Shown here in pieces: positions 1 to 6,915 of a DNA stretch of 8,772 bases. Within the stretch, counting starts at the first letter, position 1; each line of letters opens with the position of its first letter. The position numbers and the translations under genes are program-made. Under the pieces are notes generated by a model. It was not told the DNA's origin. It was given only the letters and a program-made list of their open reading frames with translations, and searched no databases. The DNA is taken from contig DNGH01000121.1 of the NCBI GenBank assembly GCA_003486285.1, positions 1 through 8,772 of the forward strand, in the 5' to 3' direction. This DNA comes from Actinomycetota bacterium. GTDB taxonomy: Bacteria; Actinomycetota; Acidimicrobiia; Spongiisociales; UBA11373.

Positions 1-1496
1 TCGAGCACCGGATACGGCGGCAGCGAGTCGCTGTCCAGCTGATCGGGACGCAACTCCGCAGAAGGCTGCTTGTCGATGGTGGCCTGCGGGATCACCTCGC
101 CATCGCGGTTGCGCCACCGCGCCAGGTCGTAGACGAGGGTCTTCCACACGTCGATGAGCACGGCGAAACCGCCGGCCATGTCGCCGTAGATGGTGGCGTA
201 GCCCACGGACATCTCCGACTTGTTGCCGGTCGCCACCACCATGTTCCCGAACTTGTTGGAGATCGCCATCAGGATCGCTCCCCGGATCCGCGCCTGCAGG
301 TTCTCCTCGGTCACATCGGGGTCGGTCCCATCGAAGACGCCCGACAGCGTCTGCAGGTACCCCGCAAATGGTGGTTCGATCGAGATCTCGTCGACACGGA
401 TCCCCAGACTCTTGGCGAGGGCGCGTGAGTCGTCGATCGAACCGGCGCTCGAGTAGCGCGAGGGCATCATCACGCCCCACACCGCCTCGGGTCCGAGGGC
501 ATCGACCGCGATCGCCGCGGTGAGGGCCGAGTCGATGCCTCCCGAGAGGCCGATGACGACACCGGAGAAGCCGTTCTTGCGCACGTACCCCCCGAGTCCG
601 GTGACCAGCGCCTGATACACCTCGGCGACATCGCTCAGCGGCTGGTGCGGCGTCGCTGGGGGTTCGGGGTCGCCCTCGAGGAGATCACCCGAGGACACCA
701 GGATCGCCTCCACTCCGGTCTTGCCCTCCTCGGGGAGGGGGACGTCGGCCCAGAAGCGTTCCTCGACGAACTGCGGGGCCCGGTAGAGCAACTGCCCGGC
801 ACCGTCGAAGACCATGCTCTGGCCGTCGAAGACCAGTTCGTCCTGGCCGCCGACCATGTTCAGGTAGACGAGGGGGACACCTGCTTCTGAGGCTCGCGCC
901 GACAGCATCGCCTCGCGTTCCCCGCCCTTGCCGCGGTGGTACGGCGAGCCGTTGATGTTGAGCAGGATGTCGGCGCCGCGGCGCGCCTGCAGCGCCGGCG
1001 GACCGTCGGGCACCCAGACGTCCTCGCAGATCGAGACCCCGGCGACGACCCCGTTGATCTCCCACAGGGCATCGGGCGCGGTGCCCGCCATGAAGTAGCG
1101 GTCCTCGTCGAAGACTCCGTAGTTGGGGAGGCGCACCTTGTGATAGATGCCCCTGATCCGTCCCCCCTGGAGCAGGGCGGCGGCGTTGTGCACGCGGACA
1201 TGGCCGGCGTCGTCGGGGGGCAGTGAGGAGCGATCGACGAACCCGACCACGGTGGTGACAGCACCCGAATCCTTGGCCAGGCGATGCAGGGTCTCGATGT
1301 TGGCGGCGACGAAGGCCTCCTTCAGCACCAGATCCTCCGGCGGATAGCCGGTAATGGCGAGTTCGGGGAGGAGCAGCACGTCGGCCTGGCACTCCTCCGC
1401 CCAGGACATCGCCTCCCGGATCACGGCGCTGTTGGCGTCCAGGTCGCCCACGACCATGTCCACCTGGGCGCAAGCGACGCGAAGGAAGTCGGTCAT
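1..1496 (-). CDS. nadE: Glutamine-dependent NAD+ synthetase, 3' end cut off by window edge
   Basis: Makes NAD+ from deamido-NAD+, ATP and glutamine-derived ammonia, the last step of NAD synthesis, in the cytoplasm. The minus-strand frame starts MTDFLRVACAQ at the ATG at 1496 and stays open for 498 codons to the edge. Residues 1 to about 265 form a nitrilase-type glutaminase with all three catalytic residues: Glu45 (LLLPELAITGYPPEDL), Lys120 (YHKVRLPNYGVFDE) and Cys157 (SICEDVW). Residues from about 285 on are the synthetase domain, with the ATP pyrophosphatase loop LSGGIDSA (317-324), TGNKSEMSVGYATIYGD (423-439) and PSAELRPDQLDSDSLPPY (478-495). Proteins of this two-domain form are usually about 540-580 residues, so some 50-80 are missing off-window. 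The fused glutaminase means it can use glutamine directly. It lies 10 nt after the histidine kinase gene, without a Shine-Dalgarno sequence but with a TAnnnT box. Assignment is near certain. Confidence 0.96.
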   Translation of the reverse strand, partial: MTDFLRVACAQVDMVVGDLDANSAVIREAMSWAEECQADVLLLPELAITGYPPEDLVLKEAFVAANIETLHRLAKDSGAVTTVVGFVDRSSLPPDDAGHVRVHNAAALLQGGRIRGIYHKVRLPNYGVFDEDRYFMAGTAPDALWEINGVVAGVSICEDVWVPDGPPALQARRGADILLNINGSPYHRGKGGEREAMLSARASEAGVPLVYLNMVGGQDELVFDGQSMVFDGAGQLLYRAPQFVEERFWADVPLPEEGKTGVEAILVSSGDLLEGDPEPPATPHQPLSDVAEVYQALVTGLGGYVRKNGFSGVVIGLSGGIDSALTAAIAVDALGPEAVWGVMMPSRYSSAGSIDDSRALAKSLGIRVDEISIEPPFAGYLQTLSGVFDGTDPDVTEENLQARIRGAILMAISNKFGNMVVATGNKSEMSVGYATIYGDMAGGFAVLIDVWKTLVYDLARWRNRDGEVIPQATIDKQPSAELRPDQLDSDSLPPYPVL

Positions 1497-1503
1497 GGGG
1501 CGC

Positions 1504-1509
1504 AGGCTA
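1504..1509 (-). promoter_or_regulatory. Candidate -10 box for leaderless nadE transcript
   Basis: Reading the minus strand, TAGCCT fits TAnnnT and is followed by 7 nt (GCGCCCC) and the nadE ATG. Transcription would begin at or next to the start codon. The first three bases are the TAG stop codon of the histidine kinase gene. There is no recognisable -35 hexamer and no Shine-Dalgarno sequence. The match is short, so this remains a candidate. Confidence 0.4.
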
Positions 1510-2922
1510 GGGACGCTTCTGCTCGCCCGGAGCAGAACCCGTGTCGCGTCCATCCGGGAGCATCAGCCGGATGGTGGTGCCGCCCCCGGGAGGAGCGACC
1601 ACCTCCGCCGTGCCCCCCATCTCCGCCACCAGCTGGCGCACGATGGCGAGACCGAGGCCGCTGCCCTCGGGACGGACCGGGCGGTACCGGGTCGCCACAT
1701 AGAGGCGCTCGAACACGTGGGGCAGGTCGCCGGGATCGATCCCGGGGCCGCTGTCGGTGACCTCGAGCACCAAACCCGGGGCGGTGCGGTGCAGGGCGAG
1801 GGTCACGGTGCCCGCCTCCGGGGTGTAGCGCAGCGCGTTCTCCAGCAGGTTCCCCACCACCTGGGCGATGCGATCGGGGTCGGTCGAGATCGTGCCGACG
1901 TCGTCGATGGCTCCTACCAGATGGACTCGCGCCGCCTCGGTGCGGCCGCGGAACCCGTCGAGGACGCCGCGCAGGTGGGCGGCGAGGTCCACCGGTTCGG
2001 GGCGGAGGGTGAATTCGGCGGCCTCGATGCGGGACAGCAGCATCAGATCCTCGATCAACCGCCGCAACCGGTCCGACTCGGCGCCGAGCACTCCACCCAC
2101 CCGCGCCATGTCATCGGGAGCGATGCGTCCCTCCCCCATCGCCTCGGCGTAGCCCCCGATCGTGGTGAGCGGGGTGCGCAGGTCATGGCCCACCGCCACC
2201 AGGAACTCCCGCTCGCGCCGCCGCGCCGCCTCGAGTTGGCCGGCCATGTCGTTGAATGCCACCGCCATGTCGCCGAGTTCGTCACTCCCCTCGACCGGGA
2301 CCCGGGCGGTGAGATCACCCCCGGCGACCCGGCGGGCCGCGGCCTGCAGCCTGCCGAGCCGACCGGCGGCGAATCGACTGAACGATGCGGCGAGCACCGC
2401 CGCCAGGATCAACGCCAGGGCCAGAGCCCAGATGAAGCGCCCCAGCACCTCACCCCACGGGATCAACTCCAAAGCGGTGCCGATCACGACCACCAGCGTG
2501 CCGCGCTCCCCGAGGCGGATCGGTTGTGCCACCGCGGTCACCCGCTTCCCGTCGACCTCGGCGTCGAATGCCACCACCCCGGAGAGGCCTGCGATCCCGG
2601 GCACCTGGTCGAGCAGCACTCCGCCTTCACCGAGAGGTGTCACCGCTCCGCGCGGACCGACCACCGCCGCCTCGACGAACTCGTGACCGCCGACCAGGGC
2701 GACGTCACGCAGGATCTGGACGAGGCGGGCCCGCCCCTCCCCCTGGGCGCCGGCAGGCAGATCGGCCTCGAGGAGCCGGGCGGTGGCTGCGGCCTGGCGG
2801 GCGAACTCGGTGCGGGCCGAGGCCTCCACCGAGCGGCTGATCAGGGCGGCGGCAGCCAGTCCGCCGACGAGCAGGGTGGTCACCGCCACCGCCACCATCC
2901 CCCAGAAGAAGCGACGCCGCAT
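1507..2922 (-). CDS. Two-component sensor histidine kinase (HAMP-HisKA-HATPase)
   Basis: A 471-residue inner-membrane kinase that should autophosphorylate on His and pass the phosphate to the adjacent regulator. Order: short basic N-terminus, membrane helix about 7-29, an extracytoplasmic sensor region of about 130 residues (30-160), membrane helix about 162-183, HAMP about 184-235 (GRLGRLQAAARRVAGGDL), then the H-box VGHDLRTPL with phospho-acceptor His246. The HATPase domain is intact: N-box NLLENALRYTP (358-368), G1 DSGPGI (390-395), F-box FERLY (404-408) and G2 SGLGLAI (421-427). The ATG follows the regulator's TAG stop with no gap, and GAGG sits 5 nt before it inside the regulator's last codons, so translation is probably coupled. 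The sensor region resembles nothing I can name, and its stimulus is unknown. Function as an OmpR-partner kinase is secure; a specific ortholog name (MtrB, PrrB and others) is not. Confidence 0.93.
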   Translation of the reverse strand: MRRRFFWGMVAVAVTTLLVGGLAAAALISRSVEASARTEFARQAAATARLLEADLPAGAQGEGRARLVQILRDVALVGGHEFVEAAVVGPRGAVTPLGEGGVLLDQVPGIAGLSGVVAFDAEVDGKRVTAVAQPIRLGERGTLVVVIGTALELIPWGEVLGRFIWALALALILAAVLAASFSRFAAGRLGRLQAAARRVAGGDLTARVPVEGSDELGDMAVAFNDMAGQLEAARRREREFLVAVGHDLRTPLTTIGGYAEAMGEGRIAPDDMARVGGVLGAESDRLRRLIEDLMLLSRIEAAEFTLRPEPVDLAAHLRGVLDGFRGRTEAARVHLVGAIDDVGTISTDPDRIAQVVGNLLENALRYTPEAGTVTLALHRTAPGLVLEVTDSGPGIDPGDLPHVFERLYVATRYRPVRPEGSGLGLAIVRQLVAEMGGTAEVVAPPGGGTTIRLMLPDGRDTGSAPGEQKRP

Positions 2923-3603
2923 CTAGGCCTCGAACCGATACCCGACGCCCCAATCCGTGGTGATCGGGATGCCATCGAGCTTCTTGCGGAGTTGGCGGAC
3001 GTGCACGTCGACGGTGCGGGTCTCCCCCAGGTAGTCGAACCCCCAGACCGCCTCGAGGATCTGAGTGCGCGACAACACCAGCCCGCGGTTCTCCGCCAGG
3101 TACCAGAGAAGATCGAACTCGCGGGCGGTGGGACGCACCACCGCGCCCGCCGGGGAACGCACCTCGCGCCGGCCCGAGTCGACCTCCCAGCCGGAGGCCG
3201 CGATGACCGACGGCACCCGCGGCGCCTCCTCGGCGCGGCGCAGCACCGCCTTGACCCGGGCCATCACCTCGCGCGGCGAGAACGGCTTGGTGACGTAGTC
3301 GTCCGCCCCCACCTCGAGCCCGACGATCTTGTCGACCTCCTCGGCGCGGGCGGTGAGCATGATCACCGGGACATCGGACACGGCGCGAATGCGGCGGCAC
3401 ACCTCGATGCCATCCATTCCGGGAAGACCGACGTCGAGCAGCACGGCCCGCGGATCGCGCTCGCGCAGGGCCTCGAGCCCACGCTCCCCATTGGGAGCGT
3501 GGATCAGCCGGAAGCCCTCCTGCTCGCAGTAGAGCCGCAGCAGGTCGGCGATGGCCGCCTCGTCCTCGATCAGCAGCACGGTGCCGCGATTCGGCGTGGT
3601 CAT
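2923..3603 (-). CDS. OmpR/PhoB-family response regulator
   Basis: A 226-residue DNA-binding response regulator, the partner of the kinase that follows it. The receiver domain (about 8-122) has the acidic pocket Glu13/Asp14, phospho-acceptor Asp57 (VLLDVGLPGMDG), Thr84 (IMLTAR) and Lys106 (YVTKPFSPRE), all as expected for a phosphorylatable protein. The C-terminal winged helix (about 133-226) shows PTAREFDLLWYLAENRG, LSRTQILEAVWG, RTVDVHVRQLRKKL and the terminal GVGYRFEA, typical of OmpR/PhoB DNA-binding domains. I chose the ATG at 3603 (MTTPNRGTVLLIEDE) because it begins just before the receiver fold; a longer open frame upstream only runs antiparallel to family expectations and through the ygfZ coding sequence. 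The ygfZ stop lies 7 nt upstream and the kinase ATG directly follows the TAG stop. No clear ribosome site precedes it, so coupling to ygfZ translation is likely. Target genes cannot be read from this window. Confidence 0.94.
   Translation of the reverse strand: MTTPNRGTVLLIEDEAAIADLLRLYCEQEGFRLIHAPNGERGLEALRERDPRAVLLDVGLPGMDGIEVCRRIRAVSDVPVIMLTARAEEVDKIVGLEVGADDYVTKPFSPREVMARVKAVLRRAEEAPRVPSVIAASGWEVDSGRREVRSPAGAVVRPTAREFDLLWYLAENRGLVLSRTQILEAVWGFDYLGETRTVDVHVRQLRKKLDGIPITTDWGVGYRFEA
2928..2931 (-). promoter_or_regulatory. Ribosome binding site of the histidine kinase, inside the regulator gene
   Basis: On the minus strand GAGG lies 5 nt before the kinase ATG and within the last sense codons of the response regulator. 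Together with the TAG-ATG junction this supports coupled translation of the pair. Confidence 0.45.
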
Positions 3604-3610
3604 CGCGTCA

Positions 3611-4489
3611 TCATCGCGCCAGGGCGTTAGGAGACTGTGAAGGCAGGGGTGGCGGGTCCTGAGCATCCGCCACCGTGGCGACGGCCTCGCCGCCCTCCCC
3701 GAGCACCGTGACCCGGTCGCCCGGAACCGCCTCGCGGCGCAGCAGGGCCAGACCGATCCACCCCCCGCCGACCGGGGCCACCGACCCGAGGACCCCCACG
3801 GCCTGCTCCCCACGAGAGATCGCCGCCCCCGGGCCCGGAGGAGGGCCTTCTCCCTCGAGGCGGCGCAGCATGCGATTGACATGGCCCCGGCTGTCGATCC
3901 GGGCCACCAACTCCTGCCCCAGATAGCAGCCCTTGGTGAAGGACACCGACTCCGGCACCAGCCCGGTCTCCTGGGGGATGGTCCCGGCATCGACCTCGAC
4001 TCCGAATAGCGGTTCGCCGGAGGCGATGCGGTGAGCGCTCACGGTGGCGGCGTCGAGCACCGGGAGATCCGGCACGGCGCGGGAAGCCACCATGCGATAC
4101 CGGGGGGTGGTGGCCTCGAGCCGAGTCCCGTCGTCGCTCCATCCCGCAGCCGCCGACTCCCCACCCCAGACCGTATGGACCGGGCGCGGATCGTGCCGCA
4201 GGTCGGCCTTCACCCGGAAGCGGAAGCGCGCCAGGTCGGCGATGAGGCCGTCGGCACCGGGGGTCGCCACCACCAGGCCGACGCGTTCGGCGTCGCGCAG
4301 CACCCACAGCAGGGAGCGCAGCTTGCCGCGCGGCTCCAACAGCAACGAGCGTCGCAGGGTCCCAGGAGCCATCGCGGTGACGTCCTGGGTCAGTTGGCTG
4401 TCGAGAAAGGTCACCGCGTCGACACCCTCCGCCCACACCAGCTCGTGGGTGGCCAATCCGACCCCGGCCGCCACGGGTGACACCGTCAT
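3611..4489 (-). CDS. ygfZ: YgfZ/GcvT-like folate-binding protein (Fe-S cluster maintenance)
   Basis: A 292-residue cytoplasmic protein of the YgfZ family, relatives of the glycine-cleavage T protein that bind tetrahydrofolate and help assemble or repair certain Fe-S enzymes. The decisive feature is the signature KGCYLGQE at 186-193, with the conserved Cys188, inside a longer stretch ending in RIDSRGHVNR. The N-terminal half has the expected FLDSQLTQDV and SLLLEPRGKLRS segments, and GEPLFGVEVDAGTIPQETGL lies just before the signature. The C-terminal barrel is present (about 205-275) and the last 15 residues are a low-complexity proline/serine tail. The ATG at 4489 gives a normal family length. 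No Shine-Dalgarno sequence precedes it, but a TACCCT box lies 8 nt upstream, suggesting a leaderless message as well as read-through from ccdA. It heads the tight group ygfZ, regulator, kinase. The family assignment is strong; which Fe-S clients it serves is unknown. Confidence 0.93.
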   Translation of the reverse strand: MTVSPVAAGVGLATHELVWAEGVDAVTFLDSQLTQDVTAMAPGTLRRSLLLEPRGKLRSLLWVLRDAERVGLVVATPGADGLIADLARFRFRVKADLRHDPRPVHTVWGGESAAAGWSDDGTRLEATTPRYRMVASRAVPDLPVLDAATVSAHRIASGEPLFGVEVDAGTIPQETGLVPESVSFTKGCYLGQELVARIDSRGHVNRMLRRLEGEGPPPGPGAAISRGEQAVGVLGSVAPVGGGWIGLALLRREAVPGDRVTVLGEGGEAVATVADAQDPPPLPSQSPNALAR

Positions 4490-4497
4490 GAACGCCG

Positions 4498-4503
4498 AGG
4501 GTA
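4498..4503 (-). promoter_or_regulatory. Candidate -10 box for leaderless ygfZ transcript
   Basis: TACCCT on the minus strand matches TAnnnT and ends 8 nt before the ygfZ ATG, inside the 40-nt gap after ccdA. The region 17-18 nt further upstream does not resemble TTGACA. The same hexamer precedes xpt at 7576-7581. Confidence 0.45.
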
Positions 4504-4529
4504 GGTCGCCGGCCGCAGCGAGGCGGGCC

Positions 4530-5276
4530 TCACACTTCCCAGAAGAACGACGGGAGGATCTCCTGGAACCATTGGTTCAGCTCGACGAGCTTCCCGGTGA
4601 CCATCAGCACGCCGAACAGGGCGAGGAGGACTCCCGACGTCACCGTGATCGCGGTGAAGTGCCGCTTGAACCACCCGAACGCCGAGTAGGCCTTCGTCAT
4701 CCCCAGACCGGCGAGGACGAAGGGCACTCCGAGGCCCATCGAGTAGACGAAGAGCAAAAACATGCCCTCGCCCACGGTGTCCTGCGTGCCGGCCACGGTG
4801 AGGATCGCCCCGAGCGTGGGCCCGATGCAGGGAGTCCACCCGAAGCCGAAGGCGACGCCCATCACCGGTGGCGCCCACGGACCGAGCCGCGACGGCCGAA
4901 CCTCGACCCGGCGTTCGCGCATCAGTGGGCCGAGCAGCCGCGGGTTCCACAGGGCGCTGACGGCGATGAAGACGCCGAAGGCGACGACGACCCAGCCGGC
5001 CACCGTAAGGATCGTGTCCTGCTGGCGGAGCAGGCTTCGGCCGAGCGACGTCGCGGTGGCACCCAGGACCACGAACACGACCGTGAATCCGGCCACGAAC
5101 AGGACGGTCACCCGCAGCATCCGCCCCAGCGACGTCTTGCCCTCGGACAGGTCTGCCGCCGAGTACCCGGACATCATCGACAGGTACCCCGGAAGCAGCG
5201 GGAGAACGCAGGGCGACAAGAACGAGAGGGCGCCGAAGACGAAGGCAGCGAGGACGTTGACGTTGGCGACTTCCAC
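4530..5276 (-). CDS. ccdA: CcdA-family membrane thiol-disulfide electron transporter
   Basis: A 248-residue integral membrane protein of the CcdA/DsbD-transmembrane family, which carries electrons from cytoplasmic thioredoxin across the membrane to keep extracytoplasmic thiols reduced, classically for cytochrome c maturation. Six hydrophobic segments fit the family. The redox pair is present in its usual contexts: Cys23 in SFLSPCVLPLLPGYLSMMSG (helix 1) and Cys150 in GVAFGFGWTPCIGPTLGA (helix 4). I chose the GTG at 5276 (MEVANVNVLAAFVFGALSF) because GGAG lies 4 nt before it and helix 1 starts right after; a farther ATG at 5321 would add a basic stretch atypical of the family and overlap the divergent promoter. 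Neither a thioredoxin-like partner nor other cytochrome c genes (resB, resC) occur in the window, so the physiological acceptor is open. It is followed after 40 nt by ygfZ, and is divergent from csaA. Confidence 0.92.
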   Translation of the reverse strand: MEVANVNVLAAFVFGALSFLSPCVLPLLPGYLSMMSGYSAADLSEGKTSLGRMLRVTVLFVAGFTVVFVVLGATATSLGRSLLRQQDTILTVAGWVVVAFGVFIAVSALWNPRLLGPLMRERRVEVRPSRLGPWAPPVMGVAFGFGWTPCIGPTLGAILTVAGTQDTVGEGMFLLFVYSMGLGVPFVLAGLGMTKAYSAFGWFKRHFTAITVTSGVLLALFGVLMVTGKLVELNQWFQEILPSFFWEV

Positions 5277-5280
5277 GGGG

Positions 5281-5284
5281 CTCC
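5281..5284 (-). promoter_or_regulatory. Ribosome binding site deciding the ccdA GTG start
   Basis: GGAG on the minus strand sits 4 nt before the GTG at 5276. Spacing is slightly short, but it is the only purine-rich stretch next to a possible start here and it supports the shorter protein. Confidence 0.45.
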
Positions 5285-5303
5285 GGTTCCGGCGGTGGGG
5301 ACA

Positions 5304-5309
5304 ACGGTA
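5304..5309 (-). promoter_or_regulatory. Possible -10 box for ccdA
   Basis: TACCGT on the minus strand fits TAnnnT. It would place the transcript start about 20 nt before the GTG, leaving room for the GGAG ribosome site. No good -35 is seen, so support is weak. It lies back to back with the csaA box at 5332-5337. Confidence 0.25.
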
Positions 5310-5331
5310 CAGACGCCCCAATCCTTCCCGG

Positions 5332-5337
5332 TAATGT
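5332..5337 (+). promoter_or_regulatory. Candidate -10 box for leaderless csaA transcript
   Basis: TAATGT, a good TAnnnT match standing out from GC-rich surroundings, ends 7 nt before the csaA GTG at 5345. There is no Shine-Dalgarno sequence between them, so the mRNA probably starts at or beside the start codon. No convincing -35 hexamer is seen. Confidence 0.5.
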
Positions 5338-5344
5338 CGCCGCC

Positions 5345-5671
5345 GTGCCCACGATCGACGACTGGCACGAGTTTCGGGTCCGCACCGGTGTGGTGCTGCG
5401 CGCCGAACCGAACGTGGCGGCGCGCCACCCCGCGTACAGCATGTGGATCGACTTCGGCGACCTCGGGGTGCTCCAGTCGTCCGCCAAGATCATCGACCAC
5501 TACCGCGCCGAGGACCTGGTCGGCACCCAGGTGATCGCCGTCACCGGATTCCCGCCGCGCCACGTCGCCGGGTTCCGTTCCGACGTCCTCATCCTCGGTG
5601 TGCTCACCGACTCGGGCGTGGTGCTGGTGCGCCCGGACCGCGCCGTGCCTCCGGGCAGCACCATCGCTTGA
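5345..5671 (+). CDS. csaA: CsaA-like tRNA-binding-domain protein
   Basis: A 108-residue cytoplasmic protein that is essentially one tRNA-binding OB-fold domain, as in Bacillus CsaA and the C-terminal extensions of some aminoacyl-tRNA synthetases. CsaA forms dimers, has export-linked chaperone activity and can bind tRNA. Visible family features are IDDWHEFRVRTGVVLRAEPN at the N-terminus, the YSMWIDFGDLGVLQSSAKII core (31-50), HYRAEDLVGTQVIAVTGFPP (52-71) and the RHVAGFRSDVLILGV stretch (72-86). Length matches the stand-alone family (about 110). The start is the GTG at 5345, since the OB fold begins directly after it and a TAATGT box ends 7 nt upstream. Its TGA stop overlaps the TTG start of the MFS gene, so the two are co-transcribed; no functional link between them is obvious. 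The family is clear, the exact role (chaperone, tRNA handling or both) is not. Confidence 0.9.
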   Translation: MPTIDDWHEFRVRTGVVLRAEPNVAARHPAYSMWIDFGDLGVLQSSAKIIDHYRAEDLVGTQVIAVTGFPPRHVAGFRSDVLILGVLTDSGVVLVRPDRAVPPGSTIA

Positions 5672-6915
5672 AGCGCTTCCTGCTCCGGCCGGCCCGTCCC
5701 CTGCAGCGGCGGGAGATCGCCGCGTTGGCACTGTTCGCGGTGATCGCCCTCGCCCAGGGTTGGACGGGGGCGGCGATCACCCACGTGCTCCCCTTCGTCC
5801 AGGACGACTATTCCCTCAGCGACGGCGCCGTCTTCGACCTGATGATGGTGATCCGGGTCACCTCGCTCCTTGCCATCGGCTTCTCCTGGTGGGGCGACCA
5901 CCGCGGACGGCGCCTCCCCCTCCTGATCGCATTCGCGCTGCTTCCGGCGGCGACGCTGGCGAGCGCCGTCACCTCCGGGGCGGACTGGCTGACGGCGACC
6001 CAGGCGGTGGCGCGGGTGGGGACGATCGCGCTCAGCGGCCTGGCCCTGGTCGTGCTCGCCGAGGAGGTCGGCCCCGACGTCCGCGGCTACGCCGTCGGCC
6101 TCTATGCGTTGGTCGGTGCGCTGGGCACCGGCCTGGGACTGCTGCTCCGCCCGCTGGGAGCGGCCAGCAGCGACGGCTGGCGGCTCCTGTTCGCCCTGAG
6201 CGCCCTCCCCCTGCTCGCCCTTCCGGTCCTGGTCTGCCGCATGGCCGAATCGCGGGCCTTCGTGCCGACCCGGCAGCGGCCCCCGCTCACCGCGGTGCTC
6301 CGCGGCAGCCACGCCCGCCACTTCTGGCCACTCGCCGGAATCTCCTTTGCGGTCTCCGCCTTCACCGCACCGGCCGCCAACCTCGCCCTGCTCCGTCTGG
6401 AGAACGACCTGGATTGGTCGGCCGGTGCCGCCTCACTGCTCCTCGCCGCCACCAGTGCTCCCGGCGTGATCCTGGGGGTGCTCGCCGGGGGGCGGCTGGC
6501 CGACACCTGGGGGCGCCGTCCCACCGAGGCGGCGGCCCTCACCGTCGGGGTCGCCGGCGGCCTCGCCTTCTATCTGATCGACGGCGGCTGGCCGATGGCC
6601 GTTGGGATCCTCGCCTCGAACCTGGGGGCATTCGCCTTCGCTCCCGCCTTCGCCGCCCACCGCGCCGAACTCTTTCCGACCGGATTGCGCGCCACCGCAG
6701 TCGCCTGGATCGTCAATGCGTCCATCCTGGGAGGGATCGCCGGGTTCGCCGCGGGACGCTTCGTGGTCGACGCCTGGGGCATCCCGCTCACCGTGGCCGC
6801 CCTCGGGCTAGTGGTCCTGGCCGCGGTCGCGCTGATCATCCCGCTTCCCGAGACCCGCGGCCTCGTCCTGGCACCGGAGGACCCGGGTCAGGCTCCGACG
6901 GTCTTGTCCGGGTAG
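5668..6915 (+). CDS. MFS transporter, 12 TM, metabolite/sugar-porter-like
   Basis: A 415-residue inner-membrane secondary transporter of the major facilitator superfamily. About twelve hydrophobic segments are seen, split by a central cytoplasmic loop around 190-217. The family's loop motif appears twice, as expected from internal duplication: GFSWWGDHRGRR (71-82) between helices 2 and 3, and GGRLADTWGRR (274-284) between helices 8 and 9. ELFPTGLRATA (334-344) and PETRG (394-398) are typical of the sugar-porter and aromatic-acid/metabolite symporter branches. The substrate cannot be predicted. The best start is the TTG at 5668 (MKRFLLRPARPLQRREI), which overlaps the csaA stop as TTGA and puts a short basic tail before helix 1. 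A longer in-frame reading from 5443 would lie inside csaA and encode an arginine/proline-rich shadow. No strong ribosome site precedes the TTG, so translation likely depends on coupling. The 3' end overlaps nth by 28 bp, tail to tail. Confidence 0.88.
   Translation: MKRFLLRPARPLQRREIAALALFAVIALAQGWTGAAITHVLPFVQDDYSLSDGAVFDLMMVIRVTSLLAIGFSWWGDHRGRRLPLLIAFALLPAATLASAVTSGADWLTATQAVARVGTIALSGLALVVLAEEVGPDVRGYAVGLYALVGALGTGLGLLLRPLGAASSDGWRLLFALSALPLLALPVLVCRMAESRAFVPTRQRPPLTAVLRGSHARHFWPLAGISFAVSAFTAPAANLALLRLENDLDWSAGAASLLLAATSAPGVILGVLAGGRLADTWGRRPTEAAALTVGVAGGLAFYLIDGGWPMAVGILASNLGAFAFAPAFAAHRAELFPTGLRATAVAWIVNASILGGIAGFAAGRFVVDAWGIPLTVAALGLVVLAAVALIIPLPETRGLVLAPEDPGQAPTVLSG

Noticed and set aside
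1354..3630. Plus-strand open frame of 758 codons running antisense to the kinase and regulator
   Set aside because: It is rich in His, Arg, Gly and Pro, has no domain logic and mirrors two well-supported genes; GC-rich codon bias removes stops on the opposite strand.
3604..3990. N-terminal extension of the response regulator to 3990
   Set aside because: It lies wholly within ygfZ and adds residues unlike any receiver domain; the ATG at 3603 begins the receiver fold.
5443..5667. N-terminal extension of the MFS gene from an ATG inside csaA
   Set aside because: The extra 75 residues are an Arg/Pro-rich out-of-frame reading of csaA; the TTG at 5668 gives a normal transporter N-terminus.
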